The position numbers were made by a program, and so were the translations under genes. Under the pieces are notes generated by a model. That model was not told the origin of the DNA, ran no database searches, and saw only the letters and a program-made list of their open reading frames with translations. Source: an uncultured Bacillota bacterium (GTDB lineage: Bacteria; Bacillota; Clostridia; Oscillospirales; Oscillospiraceae). From it: a stretch of DNA of 64,000 nucleotides. The stretch spans positions 20,560-84,559 of the forward strand of contig CAMTMZ010000005.1 of NCBI GenBank assembly GCA_947073765.1, read 5' to 3'. How positions within the stretch are numbered: position 1 is the first letter of the stretch; each line of letters begins with the position of its first letter. Of the stretch, positions 51,386-59,652 are shown piece by piece.

Positions 51386-52903
51386 ATGGTGCAATCTATC
51401 CAATCTCTAGGAATCCACGGGGTCACCGGCTACTTGGTTACCGCCGAATGTGACCTGTCCGGCGGGCTGCCCGCCTTTACGGTAGTGGGCCTGCCCGACG
51501 CTGCCGTCAATGAGGCCCGGGAGCGGGTACGCTCCGCCATCAAAAACTGCGGATTTACCTTTCCGGTCAGCCGCATTACCGTCAACCTTGCCCCCGCCCA
51601 TTTGAAAAAAGTGGGTACCTTATACGACCTGCCCATCCTGGTGGGTATTCTGGCTGCCGGTAAGCAGCTGCGCCTGCCCAAAGAAAACTGCGCCTTTTTA
51701 GGGGAGCTGTCCCTGTCCGGGCAGCTGCGACCCTGTGCGGGGATGCTGTCCATGGCTCTGGCCGCCAAGCGGGAGGGAATTGAGGCCCTGTATGTCCCTG
51801 AGGACAACGCCGCCGAGGCCACCCTGGCCGAGGGGCCGGTGGTCTACCCGGTCCGGGATGTGGAGCAGCTGGAGCGCCATCTCACAGGAGAGGAGCTCAT
51901 CACTCCCGCCCCTCCCTGGATCCCCGGTGAGGCAGCCTTCCGCTGCCCCGATATGGCCGACGTAAAGGGCCAGGAGCAGGTAAAGCGGGCCCTGGAGATT
52001 GCCGCCGCGGGCGGCCACAGCGTTCTCATGTCCGGCCCCCCGGGCACAGGCAAATCCATGCTGGCTCAGCGCCTGCCCGGCATTCTGCCTGACATGACCC
52101 GCCAAGAGGCACTGGAGTGCACTGAAATTCACTCCATCATGGGCCAGACCAGCGCCAGGCATCCTCTTATCACCCTGCGCCCCTTCCGCTCTCCTCACCA
52201 CACCGTGTCTTCCACAGGCATGGCCGGAGGCGGCTCCAATCCCCGGCCCGGTGAGATATCACTGGCCCACAACGGGGTGCTCTTTCTGGACGAACTGCCC
52301 GAGTTCCCAAAGGAGGTGCTGGAGGTTCTCCGCCAGCCCCTGGAGGACGGCCATGTCCAGATTTCCCGGGCAGCGGGCACCGTCACATACCCCGCTCAGT
52401 TCATGCTGGTGTGCGCCATGAACCCCTGCCGGTGCGGCTGGTACGGCCATCCCGACCGCCGGTGCCGGTGTACCGAGGCAGAGGTGAAAAAATACCTCTC
52501 CCGTCTGTCCGGACCTCTGCTGGACCGGCTTGATCTGTTTATCGAAGTGGCTCCCCTGGAATTTGACGAGCTGGCTCAGCGGGAGCGCTCGGAGTCCTCC
52601 GCTCAGGTGAAAGAGCGGGTAGACGCCGCCCGCGCCCTCCAGACTATCCGCCGGCAGGATACCGGTGTGGCCTGCAATGCCCAGCTGCCCCGTCAGGCTC
52701 TGGACCACTTCTGCGCCCTGGACAGCGCCTGCCAAAAGATGATGAAGGGGGCCTTTGACCGCCTGGGCCTCACCGCCCGGAGCTACGACCGCATCCTTCG
52801 GGTGGCCCGCACCATCGCCGACCTGGACGGCGGCGGGGATATTTCCCCTGCCCACCTGGCCGAAGCGCTGCAGTACCGGCCGCCGGAATATTTGAGGAGA
52901 TAA
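51386..52903 (+). CDS. comM: YifB/ComM-family AAA+ ATPase
   Basis: A 505-residue protein: N-terminal Lon-protease-like domain (TAECDLSGGLPAFTVVGLPD), AAA+ core with Walker A SGPPGTGKSML and Walker B VLFLDELPEF, and a Mg-chelatase-type C-terminus (SRLSGPLLDRLDLFIEV). ComM is a helicase that widens D-loops during natural transformation; in sporeformers the role is less clear. ATG at 51386 follows GGGAGG. The gene stands alone between two terminators. The window also encodes ComEC. Confidence 0.9.
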   Translation: MVQSIQSLGIHGVTGYLVTAECDLSGGLPAFTVVGLPDAAVNEARERVRSAIKNCGFTFPVSRITVNLAPAHLKKVGTLYDLPILVGILAAGKQLRLPKENCAFLGELSLSGQLRPCAGMLSMALAAKREGIEALYVPEDNAAEATLAEGPVVYPVRDVEQLERHLTGEELITPAPPWIPGEAAFRCPDMADVKGQEQVKRALEIAAAGGHSVLMSGPPGTGKSMLAQRLPGILPDMTRQEALECTEIHSIMGQTSARHPLITLRPFRSPHHTVSSTGMAGGGSNPRPGEISLAHNGVLFLDELPEFPKEVLEVLRQPLEDGHVQISRAAGTVTYPAQFMLVCAMNPCRCGWYGHPDRRCRCTEAEVKKYLSRLSGPLLDRLDLFIEVAPLEFDELAQRERSESSAQVKERVDAARALQTIRRQDTGVACNAQLPRQALDHFCALDSACQKMMKGAFDRLGLTARSYDRILRVARTIADLDGGGDISPAHLAEALQYRPPEYLRR

Positions 52904-52906
52904 AAG

Positions 52907-52935
52907 AAAGGACAGCCACTGGCTGTCCTTTTCTT
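52907..52935 (+). terminator. comM terminator
   Basis: Stem AAAGGACAGCC/GGCTGTCCTTT with an ACT loop, then TCTTT. Confidence 0.82.
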
Positions 52936-52977
52936 TAAGCCCATATTAAAACTTTTTTATTCAAAAATGGACCTTCC

Positions 52978-53250
52978 TTATGGGGTTTTCCACCGCTTGA
53001 GAGTGGGAAACCAGCCGCGCATCATCTTCTCCGCCTCCTCCTGGGGACCGAAGGGGTGACCGTTCTCAGCATTGAACTTCAGGTTGAAGGCAATGATGTC
53101 GTCCATGGTGGCCTCTGGGGCGGTAAAGGCCCCGTTCTGATAGCAGTAGCGGCAGTAGTCGCCGCTGAGGGAACCGTCGGCCTCGGTGCCCTTATCTTCT
53201 GGCTTGTCCAAAGGCATGGCGCAGCACTGGCAAAATGTTCTTTCTTCCAT
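52978..53250 (-). CDS. Zinc-ribbon protein, possible separate translation from an internal start
   Basis: An in-frame internal ATG at 53250 with AAGGAGG 8 bases upstream would give a 90-residue protein starting MEERTFCQCCAMPL, the normal size for free-standing members of this zinc-ribbon family. This is the third reading for the same DNA as the fused WYL gene and is listed because the ribosome site is strong. Confidence 0.55.
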   Translation of the reverse strand: MEERTFCQCCAMPLDKPEDKGTEADGSLSGDYCRYCYQNGAFTAPEATMDDIIAFNLKFNAENGHPFGPQEEAEKMMRGWFPTLKRWKTP

Positions 53251-54237
53251 TGGGATAACCTCCTTATTATGGACGGGGCTTTCTCCCCCATCTCTGACAC
53301 CAGGATACTCCCCCAAATCTGACATGGTCTGTCCAGTTTCATATCCTGCCAAAGATTTTTTTAGTTCTTCCCGCAAAATGTTCCGCCAGTATGCCGGAGA
53401 CAGCACCTCCAGCCGGCTGCCGAAGGACAGCAAAAATGACAACAGCCAGCGGTCCTCTGGAAAGGCGCATTCCACCAGCAGGAAACCACTGGGCTCCGGG
53501 GTAATCTGCCGGGGGTGGAAATAGTCCCGCACCCGCCAGGCAGCGGAAGGCGCAAACCTCAGCTTCAGGTCCACCCCCCGGTATCCCCCGGGAAGGGGGG
53601 CCTCCAGCTTCTTCGGGGGCTGCCGGGGCGGACAGCTCCCGTCCTCCAGGATCAAGTCCTCCATGCGCACCAAACGGAAAATACGCCAATTCTGCCGATC
53701 CCGGCAGTAGGCCGAGAGATACCAGCACCCGGACTTGAACACCAGACGGGCTGGCTCCACAGTCCGTCGGCTTTTTTCTCCAGCAGAGCTGTAATAGGTA
53801 AAGGACAGGGGCCGCCGCTCTAAAATGGACTGCTTCACCAGCGCAAAATTTTCCCGCTCCACAGTCCCGCTGCCCCAATCGGTGAAATCCACCTCCAGCC
53901 AGCCCTCTCCTTCCCGTTGGAACAGGGCGGACAATCTGGACAGAGTCTCCCGCTCCTCGGACCCACCGGTGGTCAAAATAGCCTGGAGGGCAAACAGAAT
54001 TTCGTCCTGTTCCTCTTGGGACAGCAGCGCCCGATCCAGCACAAACTGCTCCATCAGGCGGATGCCGCCCCCTTGACCCTTCTGCGTAAACACTGGGATC
54101 CCGGCGGCTGACAGTGCATCCACGTCCCGGTAGATGGTGCGCTCCGACACCTCCAGCCGCTCCGCCAGTTCCCGGGCGGTGACGGAGCGCCTCTCCACCA
54201 GAAGGTATAGAATTTTAAAGAGACGGCTGTTTTTCAT
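52978..54237 (-). CDS. WYL-domain transcriptional regulator fused in frame to a zinc-ribbon protein
   Basis: A 419-residue frame. Residues 1-60 are a DeoR-type winged helix (ELAERLEVSERTIYRDVDAL), about 130-310 a WYL domain (SGCWYLSAYCRDRQNWRIFRL, then a C-terminal extension domain). From about 330 it becomes a putative zinc-ribbon protein with CQCCAMPLDKPEDKGTEADG and YCRYCYQNG, about 90 residues long, whose Met at 53250 is preceded by AAGGAGG. The two parts are usually separate genes; here no stop lies between them. Either one fusion, two overlapping products, or both are made. The start overlaps the sirtuin stop (ATGA). Confidence 0.82.
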   Translation of the reverse strand: MKNSRLFKILYLLVERRSVTARELAERLEVSERTIYRDVDALSAAGIPVFTQKGQGGGIRLMEQFVLDRALLSQEEQDEILFALQAILTTGGSEERETLSRLSALFQREGEGWLEVDFTDWGSGTVERENFALVKQSILERRPLSFTYYSSAGEKSRRTVEPARLVFKSGCWYLSAYCRDRQNWRIFRLVRMEDLILEDGSCPPRQPPKKLEAPLPGGYRGVDLKLRFAPSAAWRVRDYFHPRQITPEPSGFLLVECAFPEDRWLLSFLLSFGSRLEVLSPAYWRNILREELKKSLAGYETGQTMSDLGEYPGVRDGGESPVHNKEVIPMEERTFCQCCAMPLDKPEDKGTEADGSLSGDYCRYCYQNGAFTAPEATMDDIIAFNLKFNAENGHPFGPQEEAEKMMRGWFPTLKRWKTP

Positions 54238-54959
54238 CGTACCTGGATCTGCCTCAGCACCTCTCCGATGGGCTGATTGATGGCCAGGGCAGCCCTATCG
54301 TCATAGGGTGTGGGGCTCTTATTAATAAGCACCAGCCGGGATCCCCGGTAGTAGTTGATGAGCCCCGCCGCCGGGTAGACCGCCAGAGAGGTACCACCGA
54401 TGATCAGCAGGTCCGCCGCCTGGATATCGGCCACCGCTCCCTCAATGGTCGCGCTGTCCAGCCCCTCCTCATAGAGCACCACATCGGGCTTGACTGTCCC
54501 GCCGCAGGAGCATTTGGGAACCCCGGTCCCCTCCTTGATATCTGTCACGGCGAAGGGCTTATGGCATTTCATGCAGTAGTTGCGGTGGACCGATCCGTGT
54601 AGCTCCCACACCCGCTTGGACCCCGCCAGCTGGTGAAGGCCGTCGATGTTCTGGGTGACCACGCTCCGCAGCTTGCCCGCCCCCTCCAGCTCAGCCAGCT
54701 TCTTGTGGGCGGCGTTGGGCAGGGCGTCCAGGCAGAGCATCTTATCCCGGTAGAAGCGGTAGAACTCCTCGGGCTTTGCGTCAAAAAAGGTGCGGCTGAG
54801 AATTTCCTCCGGGGGCCAGGCGTACTTCTGGTTGTAAAGTCCGTCTACGCTGCGGAAATCCGGAATCCCGCTCTCCGTGCTCACCCCCGCCCCACCGAAA
54901 AAGACGATGGCGCAGCTCTCGTCAATCCACTGCTGCAGGGTTTTGATTTTTTCGCCCAT
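54234..54959 (-). CDS. cobB: Sir2-family NAD-dependent protein deacylase
   Basis: A 241-residue sirtuin: FFGGAGVSTESGIPDFRS binds NAD+, TQNIDGLHQLAGSKRVWELHG holds the catalytic His, and CMKCHKPF with CSCGG forms the zinc site. It removes acyl groups from protein lysines. It is translationally coupled to the downstream WYL regulator by a 4-base overlap, hinting that the regulator senses the same nucleotide or redox state. Confidence 0.94.
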   Translation of the reverse strand: MGEKIKTLQQWIDESCAIVFFGGAGVSTESGIPDFRSVDGLYNQKYAWPPEEILSRTFFDAKPEEFYRFYRDKMLCLDALPNAAHKKLAELEGAGKLRSVVTQNIDGLHQLAGSKRVWELHGSVHRNYCMKCHKPFAVTDIKEGTGVPKCSCGGTVKPDVVLYEEGLDSATIEGAVADIQAADLLIIGGTSLAVYPAAGLINYYRGSRLVLINKSPTPYDDRAALAINQPIGEVLRQIQVR

Positions 54960-55016
54960 TTATACCCCTCCTTTTTTGAATAGTCTACCACGAAACCACT
55001 CTAAAGTAAATCTCCT

Positions 55017-55048
55017 CTTGACTTAAACCTAACTTCAAGTGATAAGAT
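55017..55048 (+). promoter_or_regulatory. MerR-type promoter of the Fe-S aldo/keto reductase
   Basis: TTGACT at 55018-55023 and TAAGAT at 55043-55048 with a 19-base spacer, the overlong spacing typical of MerR-activated promoters. Within it lies an imperfect dyad with outer arms CTTGA (55017-55021) and TCAAG (55035-55039). The MerR-type regulator gene is not in the window. Confidence 0.7.
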
Positions 55049-55077
55049 GGCTCCAATCAAAAGCAAGGAGGAAGCGT

Positions 55078-56223
55078 ATGAACTACCGTACATTGGGCCG
55101 CACCGGCCTGAAAGTCAACGAAATTGGCATGGGCTGCGAGGGACTCGTGGACAAGCGCTATGAACAGGTGAAAGAATTTGTAGACAAAATGGAGGAGCTT
55201 GGAATTAACTGCATCGACCTGTACACCCCCAATCCGGAGGTCCGGGCCAGCCTGGGCAAAGCCATGCGGGGACGGCGGGACAAATTTATCCTGCAATCCC
55301 ACCTGTGCTCCATCTGGGAGCATGGCCAGTATCTGCGCACCCGGAACATTGCCAAGGTAAAATCTGGCTTTGAAGACATGCTCCGCCTGCTGGACACGGA
55401 CTTTATCGACATCGGCATGATCCACTACTCCGACGCCCTGTCCGACTGGCAGGAGATCAAGGGCGGCCCCATCATGACCTACGCCCAGGAGCTGAAGGCC
55501 GCCGGGAAAATCGGCTGTATCGGCCTGTCCAGCCACAACCCTGAGGTGGCACAGGCGGCGGTGGACAGCGGACTGATTGACGTGCTGATGTTCAGCGTCA
55601 ATCCCTGCTATGACCTCCAGCCCGCCAATGAGGATGTGGAACAACTGTGGGCGGAATCGGCCTACGAAAAGCAGCTGGTAAACATGGACCCCCAGCGCCA
55701 GGCCCTGTATGAGAGCTGTCAGCGGCTGGGAGTGGGTGTCACTGTGATGAAGGCCTTTGGCGGCGGCGATCTGTTGAGCCAATACTCCCCCGCCGGGGTG
55801 GCGCTGACCTCCTTTCAGTGCCTGCACTATGCCCTCACCCGGCCTGGGGTGTCCTGTGTCATGGCCGGGGCCCGGACAGTGGATGAGCTTGTCCAGTGCG
55901 CGGCCTATGAGGACGCACCGGACAGTAAAAAGGACTACGCCGCCGCTTTTGCCTCCATGCCCAAGATCAGTTGGGAGGGACACTGTATGTACTGCGGTCA
56001 CTGCGCCCCCTGCCCCCAGGGCATCGAAGTAGCAACTGTGACTAAATTCCTCAACCTGGCCAAGGCCCAGGGGACGGTTCCAGAAACTGTACGGGAACAT
56101 TATGCGCTCCTCCCCCACCATGCAGGGGAGTGCGTCGCCTGCGGCGCCTGTGAAAAACGCTGTCCCTTTTCCGTTTCCATCATGGAGAACATGAAGCGGG
56201 CAGCGGAAATTTTCAAGCAATAA
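55078..56223 (+). CDS. Aldo/keto reductase with C-terminal ferredoxin domain
   Basis: A 381-residue protein. Residues 1-290 are an aldo/keto reductase barrel (LGRTGLKVNEIGMGCEGL; INCIDLYTPNP; the active-site His in FIDIGMIHYSD). The position of the usual catalytic Lys reads FILQSHL, so His or Ser replaces Lys. The C-terminus has two Cys clusters, CMYCGHCAPCP and CVACGACEKRCP, binding two 4Fe-4S clusters, so electrons probably come from ferredoxin-like partners. AAGGAGG supports ATG at 55078. Confidence 0.88.
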   Translation: MNYRTLGRTGLKVNEIGMGCEGLVDKRYEQVKEFVDKMEELGINCIDLYTPNPEVRASLGKAMRGRRDKFILQSHLCSIWEHGQYLRTRNIAKVKSGFEDMLRLLDTDFIDIGMIHYSDALSDWQEIKGGPIMTYAQELKAAGKIGCIGLSSHNPEVAQAAVDSGLIDVLMFSVNPCYDLQPANEDVEQLWAESAYEKQLVNMDPQRQALYESCQRLGVGVTVMKAFGGGDLLSQYSPAGVALTSFQCLHYALTRPGVSCVMAGARTVDELVQCAAYEDAPDSKKDYAAAFASMPKISWEGHCMYCGHCAPCPQGIEVATVTKFLNLAKAQGTVPETVREHYALLPHHAGECVACGACEKRCPFSVSIMENMKRAAEIFKQ

Positions 56224-56331
56224 CTCTGGTAAATGTTTTAAGCTTTTTAAGCCAACGGACATCGAACTGGGATTTGGCTTAGGAAAACAGGGGATCGTCC
56301 ACTCTGACAAGCTGTTCCGTAAGTGTAAAAA

Positions 56332-56357
56332 ACCGCCGGCTATGCCGGCGGTTTTTT
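56332..56357. terminator. Bidirectional terminator between the aldo/keto reductase and stalk-domain genes
   Basis: Stem ACCGCCGGC/GCCGGCGGT with a TAT loop, flanked by A6 on the left and T6 on the right. Confidence 0.9.
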
Positions 56358-57510
56358 ACAGCTTCGTCTCCATTGGAATCGCCACAGTATAGTGGCTGCT
56401 GTTCAGCTGCCGCAGCAGGGCGGGCAGTATCCGGGCAGTATTGTCTCCTCCCTCCAGCGTCAGATAGACGGTCCGTCGGCGGCTGCCCAGCCTGTTCACC
56501 ACCGTGCTGGCAAAGCCCGCTGCGCTCACAGTATCCGTGGGCTCCAGCAGCAGCGTCTCCTCCCAGCACACCCATCCTTCCTCCTCTAGGGCTGCCCGGA
56601 TCCCATCCGGTACATAGGCCAGAGTCGTCCGGGTATGCACCAGCTCCTCCAGGGCCAGCCTTCCCTCCTCCAGCTGTTCTTCTGCTCCCTCAGAAGCCAG
56701 AATGCCCACACTATGCCCGGTGCCAAGCATCCGGCGGACCAAGTCCCCCTCCTCCCGAATCATCTGAGGCGCCAGGAAAAACAGAGCATACTGCCCAGAG
56801 GCATCCAGTGAATTCAGGATAGAGGACAGCCCCCGGGCGTCCTCACAGCGGAAAGCCAAATAGGTGGCCACATTGCTTCCATCCATCTCAGCATCCCCCC
56901 CGGCACCGGAGGGATTGGCGGGCACGGCAGGCGTTGCGGTCTCCGCGGGGCTGAGACTCTGAGTGTAGTCCCGCAGACGGTCATTAATCAGCCGGCGGGC
57001 CGCATCGATAAATGTGGCGTCATCCAGGGCTGTGTCAGCCCCCTTAATCCGTACCAGATAACCCTGGGTAATGTAGGGCAGCTGATTGTAGCTGTACTCC
57101 ATGCCAAAAAAGGAACACACCGTATTCACCGGCACATAGGGCTTTCCGCTTCGCAGAATGGCCCGGGCCGCATAGGGCGTCCCCGTCATCTCATCCCGAC
57201 AGGTGCCATTGTTCAGATCAAATACCAGCATCTGCTTCAGATTAAAAATAGTCACTGTGTTGTTATTGCGGTTATAGCTGGTATCCAGCCCCAGCCCTAC
57301 ACCAATTCCGTTCAGTCTGGCGTTAAACACCGTATAAGGCACATAGAGGGTCCCCCCAGACCAGAACGGCATCGTATCCGCGGTAAGGTGGGACACGCTG
57401 TCGTTGACAGCGGTAAAGTACAGCGGCGCCGCTGTCACAGGAATCAGGCAGAGCATCCCCAGACACAGCACAACTGCCAGCAGCGCCGGCAAAATACGTC
57501 GCCTTTTCAT
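56356..57510 (-). CDS. Secreted stalk-domain (copper amine oxidase N-terminal-like) protein
   Basis: A 384-residue exported protein: signal KRRRILPALLAVVLCLGMLC, then two stalk-type repeats with FWSGGTLYVPYTVFNARLNG and LRSGKPYVPVNTVCSFFGME, the usual copper-amine-oxidase N-terminal-like pattern. After a Pro/Ala linker near residue 190 comes a domain like the polysaccharide deacetylase barrel (FRCEDARGLSSILNSLDASG, HSVGILASEG), but catalytic Asp-His-His residues are not evident. Likely a cell-wall-associated protein. Confidence 0.75.
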   Translation of the reverse strand: MKRRRILPALLAVVLCLGMLCLIPVTAAPLYFTAVNDSVSHLTADTMPFWSGGTLYVPYTVFNARLNGIGVGLGLDTSYNRNNNTVTIFNLKQMLVFDLNNGTCRDEMTGTPYAARAILRSGKPYVPVNTVCSFFGMEYSYNQLPYITQGYLVRIKGADTALDDATFIDAARRLINDRLRDYTQSLSPAETATPAVPANPSGAGGDAEMDGSNVATYLAFRCEDARGLSSILNSLDASGQYALFFLAPQMIREEGDLVRRMLGTGHSVGILASEGAEEQLEEGRLALEELVHTRTTLAYVPDGIRAALEEEGWVCWEETLLLEPTDTVSAAGFASTVVNRLGSRRRTVYLTLEGGDNTARILPALLRQLNSSHYTVAIPMETKL

Positions 57511-57545
57511 GATACCCTTCCCTCCTATAAATAGTTGCGCTTTTG

Positions 57546-57574
57546 ATTATATCATAGTATAATCGTTTGGGCAA
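57546..57574 (-). promoter_or_regulatory. Promoter of the stalk-domain gene
   Basis: TTGCCC at 57569-57574 and TATAAT at 57546-57551, 17-base spacer. Confidence 0.75.
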
Positions 57575-57628
57575 GCGCCACTATTTTAAGGAAATCTTAA
57601 TGAAAGCTAAAAGGTCCTTCAACTCTGC

Positions 57629-57639
57629 TGTGATACACT
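57629..57639 (+). promoter_or_regulatory. Putative extended -10 promoter of the DUF4342 operon
   Basis: TG-A-TACACT with TACACT at 57634-57639; no good -35 is present. Confidence 0.4.
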
Positions 57640-57683
57640 GACAGCGTAAAAAAGGAATATGGCCCGTGGAAAGGAGCCGTTTT

Positions 57684-58280
57684 ATGGAGATTACATTGGA
57701 AATGGTAGAGCGCTTGAAAGAGAAGGCCAACGTCACCTACGCTCAAGCCAAGGAGGCCTTGGAATACAGCGGCGGCAATCTGCTGGACGCACTGATCTAC
57801 CTGGAGGAGAAGGGCAGCATTCCCCGGGCGGAGGGCGCTTACTACTCCACCAAGGGCGAAGCCTCCCCCCCGCCACAGGAAGATCCCCTGCCCGCCCAGC
57901 TTCCTACCCATGAAAAGAGCAGAAAATCCAGCAAAGCCTCCAACCCCAGCCGAAATGGCGGCCAGCGTTTTTTTCACACCCTGCGCCGCTGGCTTATTGA
58001 CAATGAACTGGAGATCTGGCGCCGGGACCAGCCCATTACCGCCCTTCCTGTGCTGATTCTGGTTTTGCTTCTGTGCTGCGCTCCATGGGTGACCATCCCG
58101 GTACTGTTGCTGGGTCTTTTCTTGGGCTTCCGCTACCGCTTCTCCGGCCCTGATCTGGAGAGAGACAGTCTGAACGGCATTTTCAGCTCTGCGGCAGATA
58201 CCGCCGCCGATCTGGGACATAAGGTTATGGAAGAGTTGAAGCATGACTGGCGCTCTGACGAAAAACACAACGATCAGTGA
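57684..58280 (+). CDS. UBA-like/DUF4342 membrane protein
   Basis: A 198-residue protein: N-terminal UBA-like helices (LEMVERLKEKANVTYAQAKEALEYSGGNLLDAL, in pieces, residues 5-37), a Pro/Ser-rich linker, then DUF4342-like region with hydrophobic segment ITALPVLILVLLLCCAPWVT (residues 119-138) and a second short one. Function unknown. It starts with AAAGGAG and is followed 10 bases later by a response regulator, so it is probably part of that signalling operon. Confidence 0.75.
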   Translation: MEITLEMVERLKEKANVTYAQAKEALEYSGGNLLDALIYLEEKGSIPRAEGAYYSTKGEASPPPQEDPLPAQLPTHEKSRKSSKASNPSRNGGQRFFHTLRRWLIDNELEIWRRDQPITALPVLILVLLLCCAPWVTIPVLLLGLFLGFRYRFSGPDLERDSLNGIFSSAADTAADLGHKVMEELKHDWRSDEKHNDQ

Positions 58281-58290
58281 GGTGAGAGGA

Positions 58291-58971
58291 ATGGCGGAAC
58301 GTATCCTGCTTGTGGAGGACGAGGAAAAGCTGGCCCGCATGGTGGAAATGGAGCTGAAATATGAGGGCTATCGGGTGGATAAGGCCCTGGACGGCCGCAG
58401 TGGGTTGGACCTGGCCCTGGGCGGAGGGTTTGACCTGGTTCTGCTGGATATCATGCTCCCCCAGCTGTCTGGAATGGAGGTTTTGCGCCGGCTGCGCCGG
58501 GAAAGTCAGGTTCCCGTTATTATGTTGACTGCTCGGGACAGCGTAGTGGATAAGGTGGCCGGGCTTGACTCCGGTGCCGACGACTATATCACCAAGCCCT
58601 TTGCCATTGAGGAACTGCTGGCCCGCATCCGGGCCGCCCTTCGCAATAAAAACGGCCAAACCGGGCAGAGTATCCCCCTGGCCGCGGGGCCGCTGGTAAT
58701 GGACGTGGAAAAGCATCAGGTTACCGTCCGGGGTCAGAGTGTGGAGCTGACCAAAAAGGAGTTTGACCTGCTGCGTCATCTGCTGGAGAACAAAGGTCGA
58801 GTCCTCACCCGGGAAACCCTTTTGGACGCGGTATGGGGCTTCGACTTTGTGGGAGAGACCAATTCCGTGGACGTGTATATCCGCTTTCTGCGCTCTAAGC
58901 TGGACGACGCCTTCGACCTCAAGCTTATCCACACCGTTCGTGGTGTGGGATATGTCATCAAGGAGGATTGA
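58291..58971 (+). CDS. OmpR/PhoB-family response regulator
   Basis: A 226-residue regulator: receiver domain with acidic pocket Glu9-Asp10, phosphoacceptor Asp53 (DLVLLDIMLPQLSG) and Lys in TKPFAIEELLAR, then a winged-helix effector domain (ELTKKEFDLLRHLLENKGRV, VDVYIRFLRSKLDD). It pairs most likely with the histidine kinase at 59653, from which it is separated by a flavodoxin-like gene. ATG at 58291 follows GGTGAGAGGA. Confidence 0.94.
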   Translation: MAERILLVEDEEKLARMVEMELKYEGYRVDKALDGRSGLDLALGGGFDLVLLDIMLPQLSGMEVLRRLRRESQVPVIMLTARDSVVDKVAGLDSGADDYITKPFAIEELLARIRAALRNKNGQTGQSIPLAAGPLVMDVEKHQVTVRGQSVELTKKEFDLLRHLLENKGRVLTRETLLDAVWGFDFVGETNSVDVYIRFLRSKLDDAFDLKLIHTVRGVGYVIKED

Positions 58972-58973
58972 TT

Positions 58974-59471
58974 ATGGTCATCGTATACCGTTCCAACACC
59001 GGTTTTACCAGGGAATACGCCGAAATGCTGGGAAAAGCCGAAAAAATGAAGGTTTACAGCCTCTCCCAGGCGGAAGGGACGGTCAGCGAACCCGTCTTCT
59101 ACATGGGTCCTTTAATGGCCGGGCACATTGCCGGCATTGACCAGGCCATGAAACAATTCACCGTCAAGGGAGTGTGCGGTGTGGGTATGTCCCCCGCCTC
59201 CCCGCAGGTGCTGGGCACCTTGTCTAAGGCCAACTATGTCCCTGGCGCCCCTATTTTCTACCTCCAGGGTGGCTGGGCTCCAAAAAAAGTGAGCTGGCTG
59301 AAACGCCGCATGGTTGGCATGGCCACCAAGTCCATACGGGAGTCCCTCCGGGACAAGGGGAGCCGCCGCACCCCGGAGGAGAATCAATATCTGGATTTTC
59401 TCCTCCACGGCGGCAGCTTTGTAGCTTTTGAGAAGCTGGAGGCCATCCGGGAGTGGATGAAGGAAGTATAA
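58974..59471 (+). CDS. Flavodoxin-fold protein
   Basis: A 165-residue protein starting VIVYRSNTGFTREYAEML, the flavodoxin FMN-phosphate loop pattern. The rest (FYMGPLMAGHIAGIDQAM, FYLQGGWAPKKVSWLKRRM) matches the flavodoxin-domain/PglZ-like small proteins related to protoporphyrinogen oxidase HemG. Two bases separate it from the response regulator; AAGGAGG overlaps that gene's end. Its presence inside a two-component operon suggests redox involvement, which is inference. Confidence 0.75.
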   Translation: MVIVYRSNTGFTREYAEMLGKAEKMKVYSLSQAEGTVSEPVFYMGPLMAGHIAGIDQAMKQFTVKGVCGVGMSPASPQVLGTLSKANYVPGAPIFYLQGGWAPKKVSWLKRRMVGMATKSIRESLRDKGSRRTPEENQYLDFLLHGGSFVAFEKLEAIREWMKEV

Positions 59472-59561
59472 AAGCCTCTTTTTAAAGGAGATTCCCCCAA
59501 GGGGACAACGGATTGGTTTTGCGGAGCAAAACATGCGAAACAAGCAATATTTCCGCCTAAT

Positions 59562-59590
59562 TTTACACACTTTTCCTTTTGCAAAATACT
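59562..59590 (+). promoter_or_regulatory. Putative internal promoter of the histidine kinase gene
   Basis: TTTACA at 59562-59567 and AATACT at 59585-59590, 17-base spacer. A TCAGTC/GACTGA hairpin (59595-59613) follows in the leader. Confidence 0.45.
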
Positions 59591-59652
59591 ATCCTCAGTC
59601 AACGTTCGACTGACAGCTCCTTTCAATAAGGCGCCCTACAGGAGGTGAGCCT

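Noticed and set aside
55057..56310. 417-codon minus-strand frame opposite the aldo/keto reductase
   Set aside because: Antisense shadow; the plus-strand gene has clear motifs and a ribosome site.
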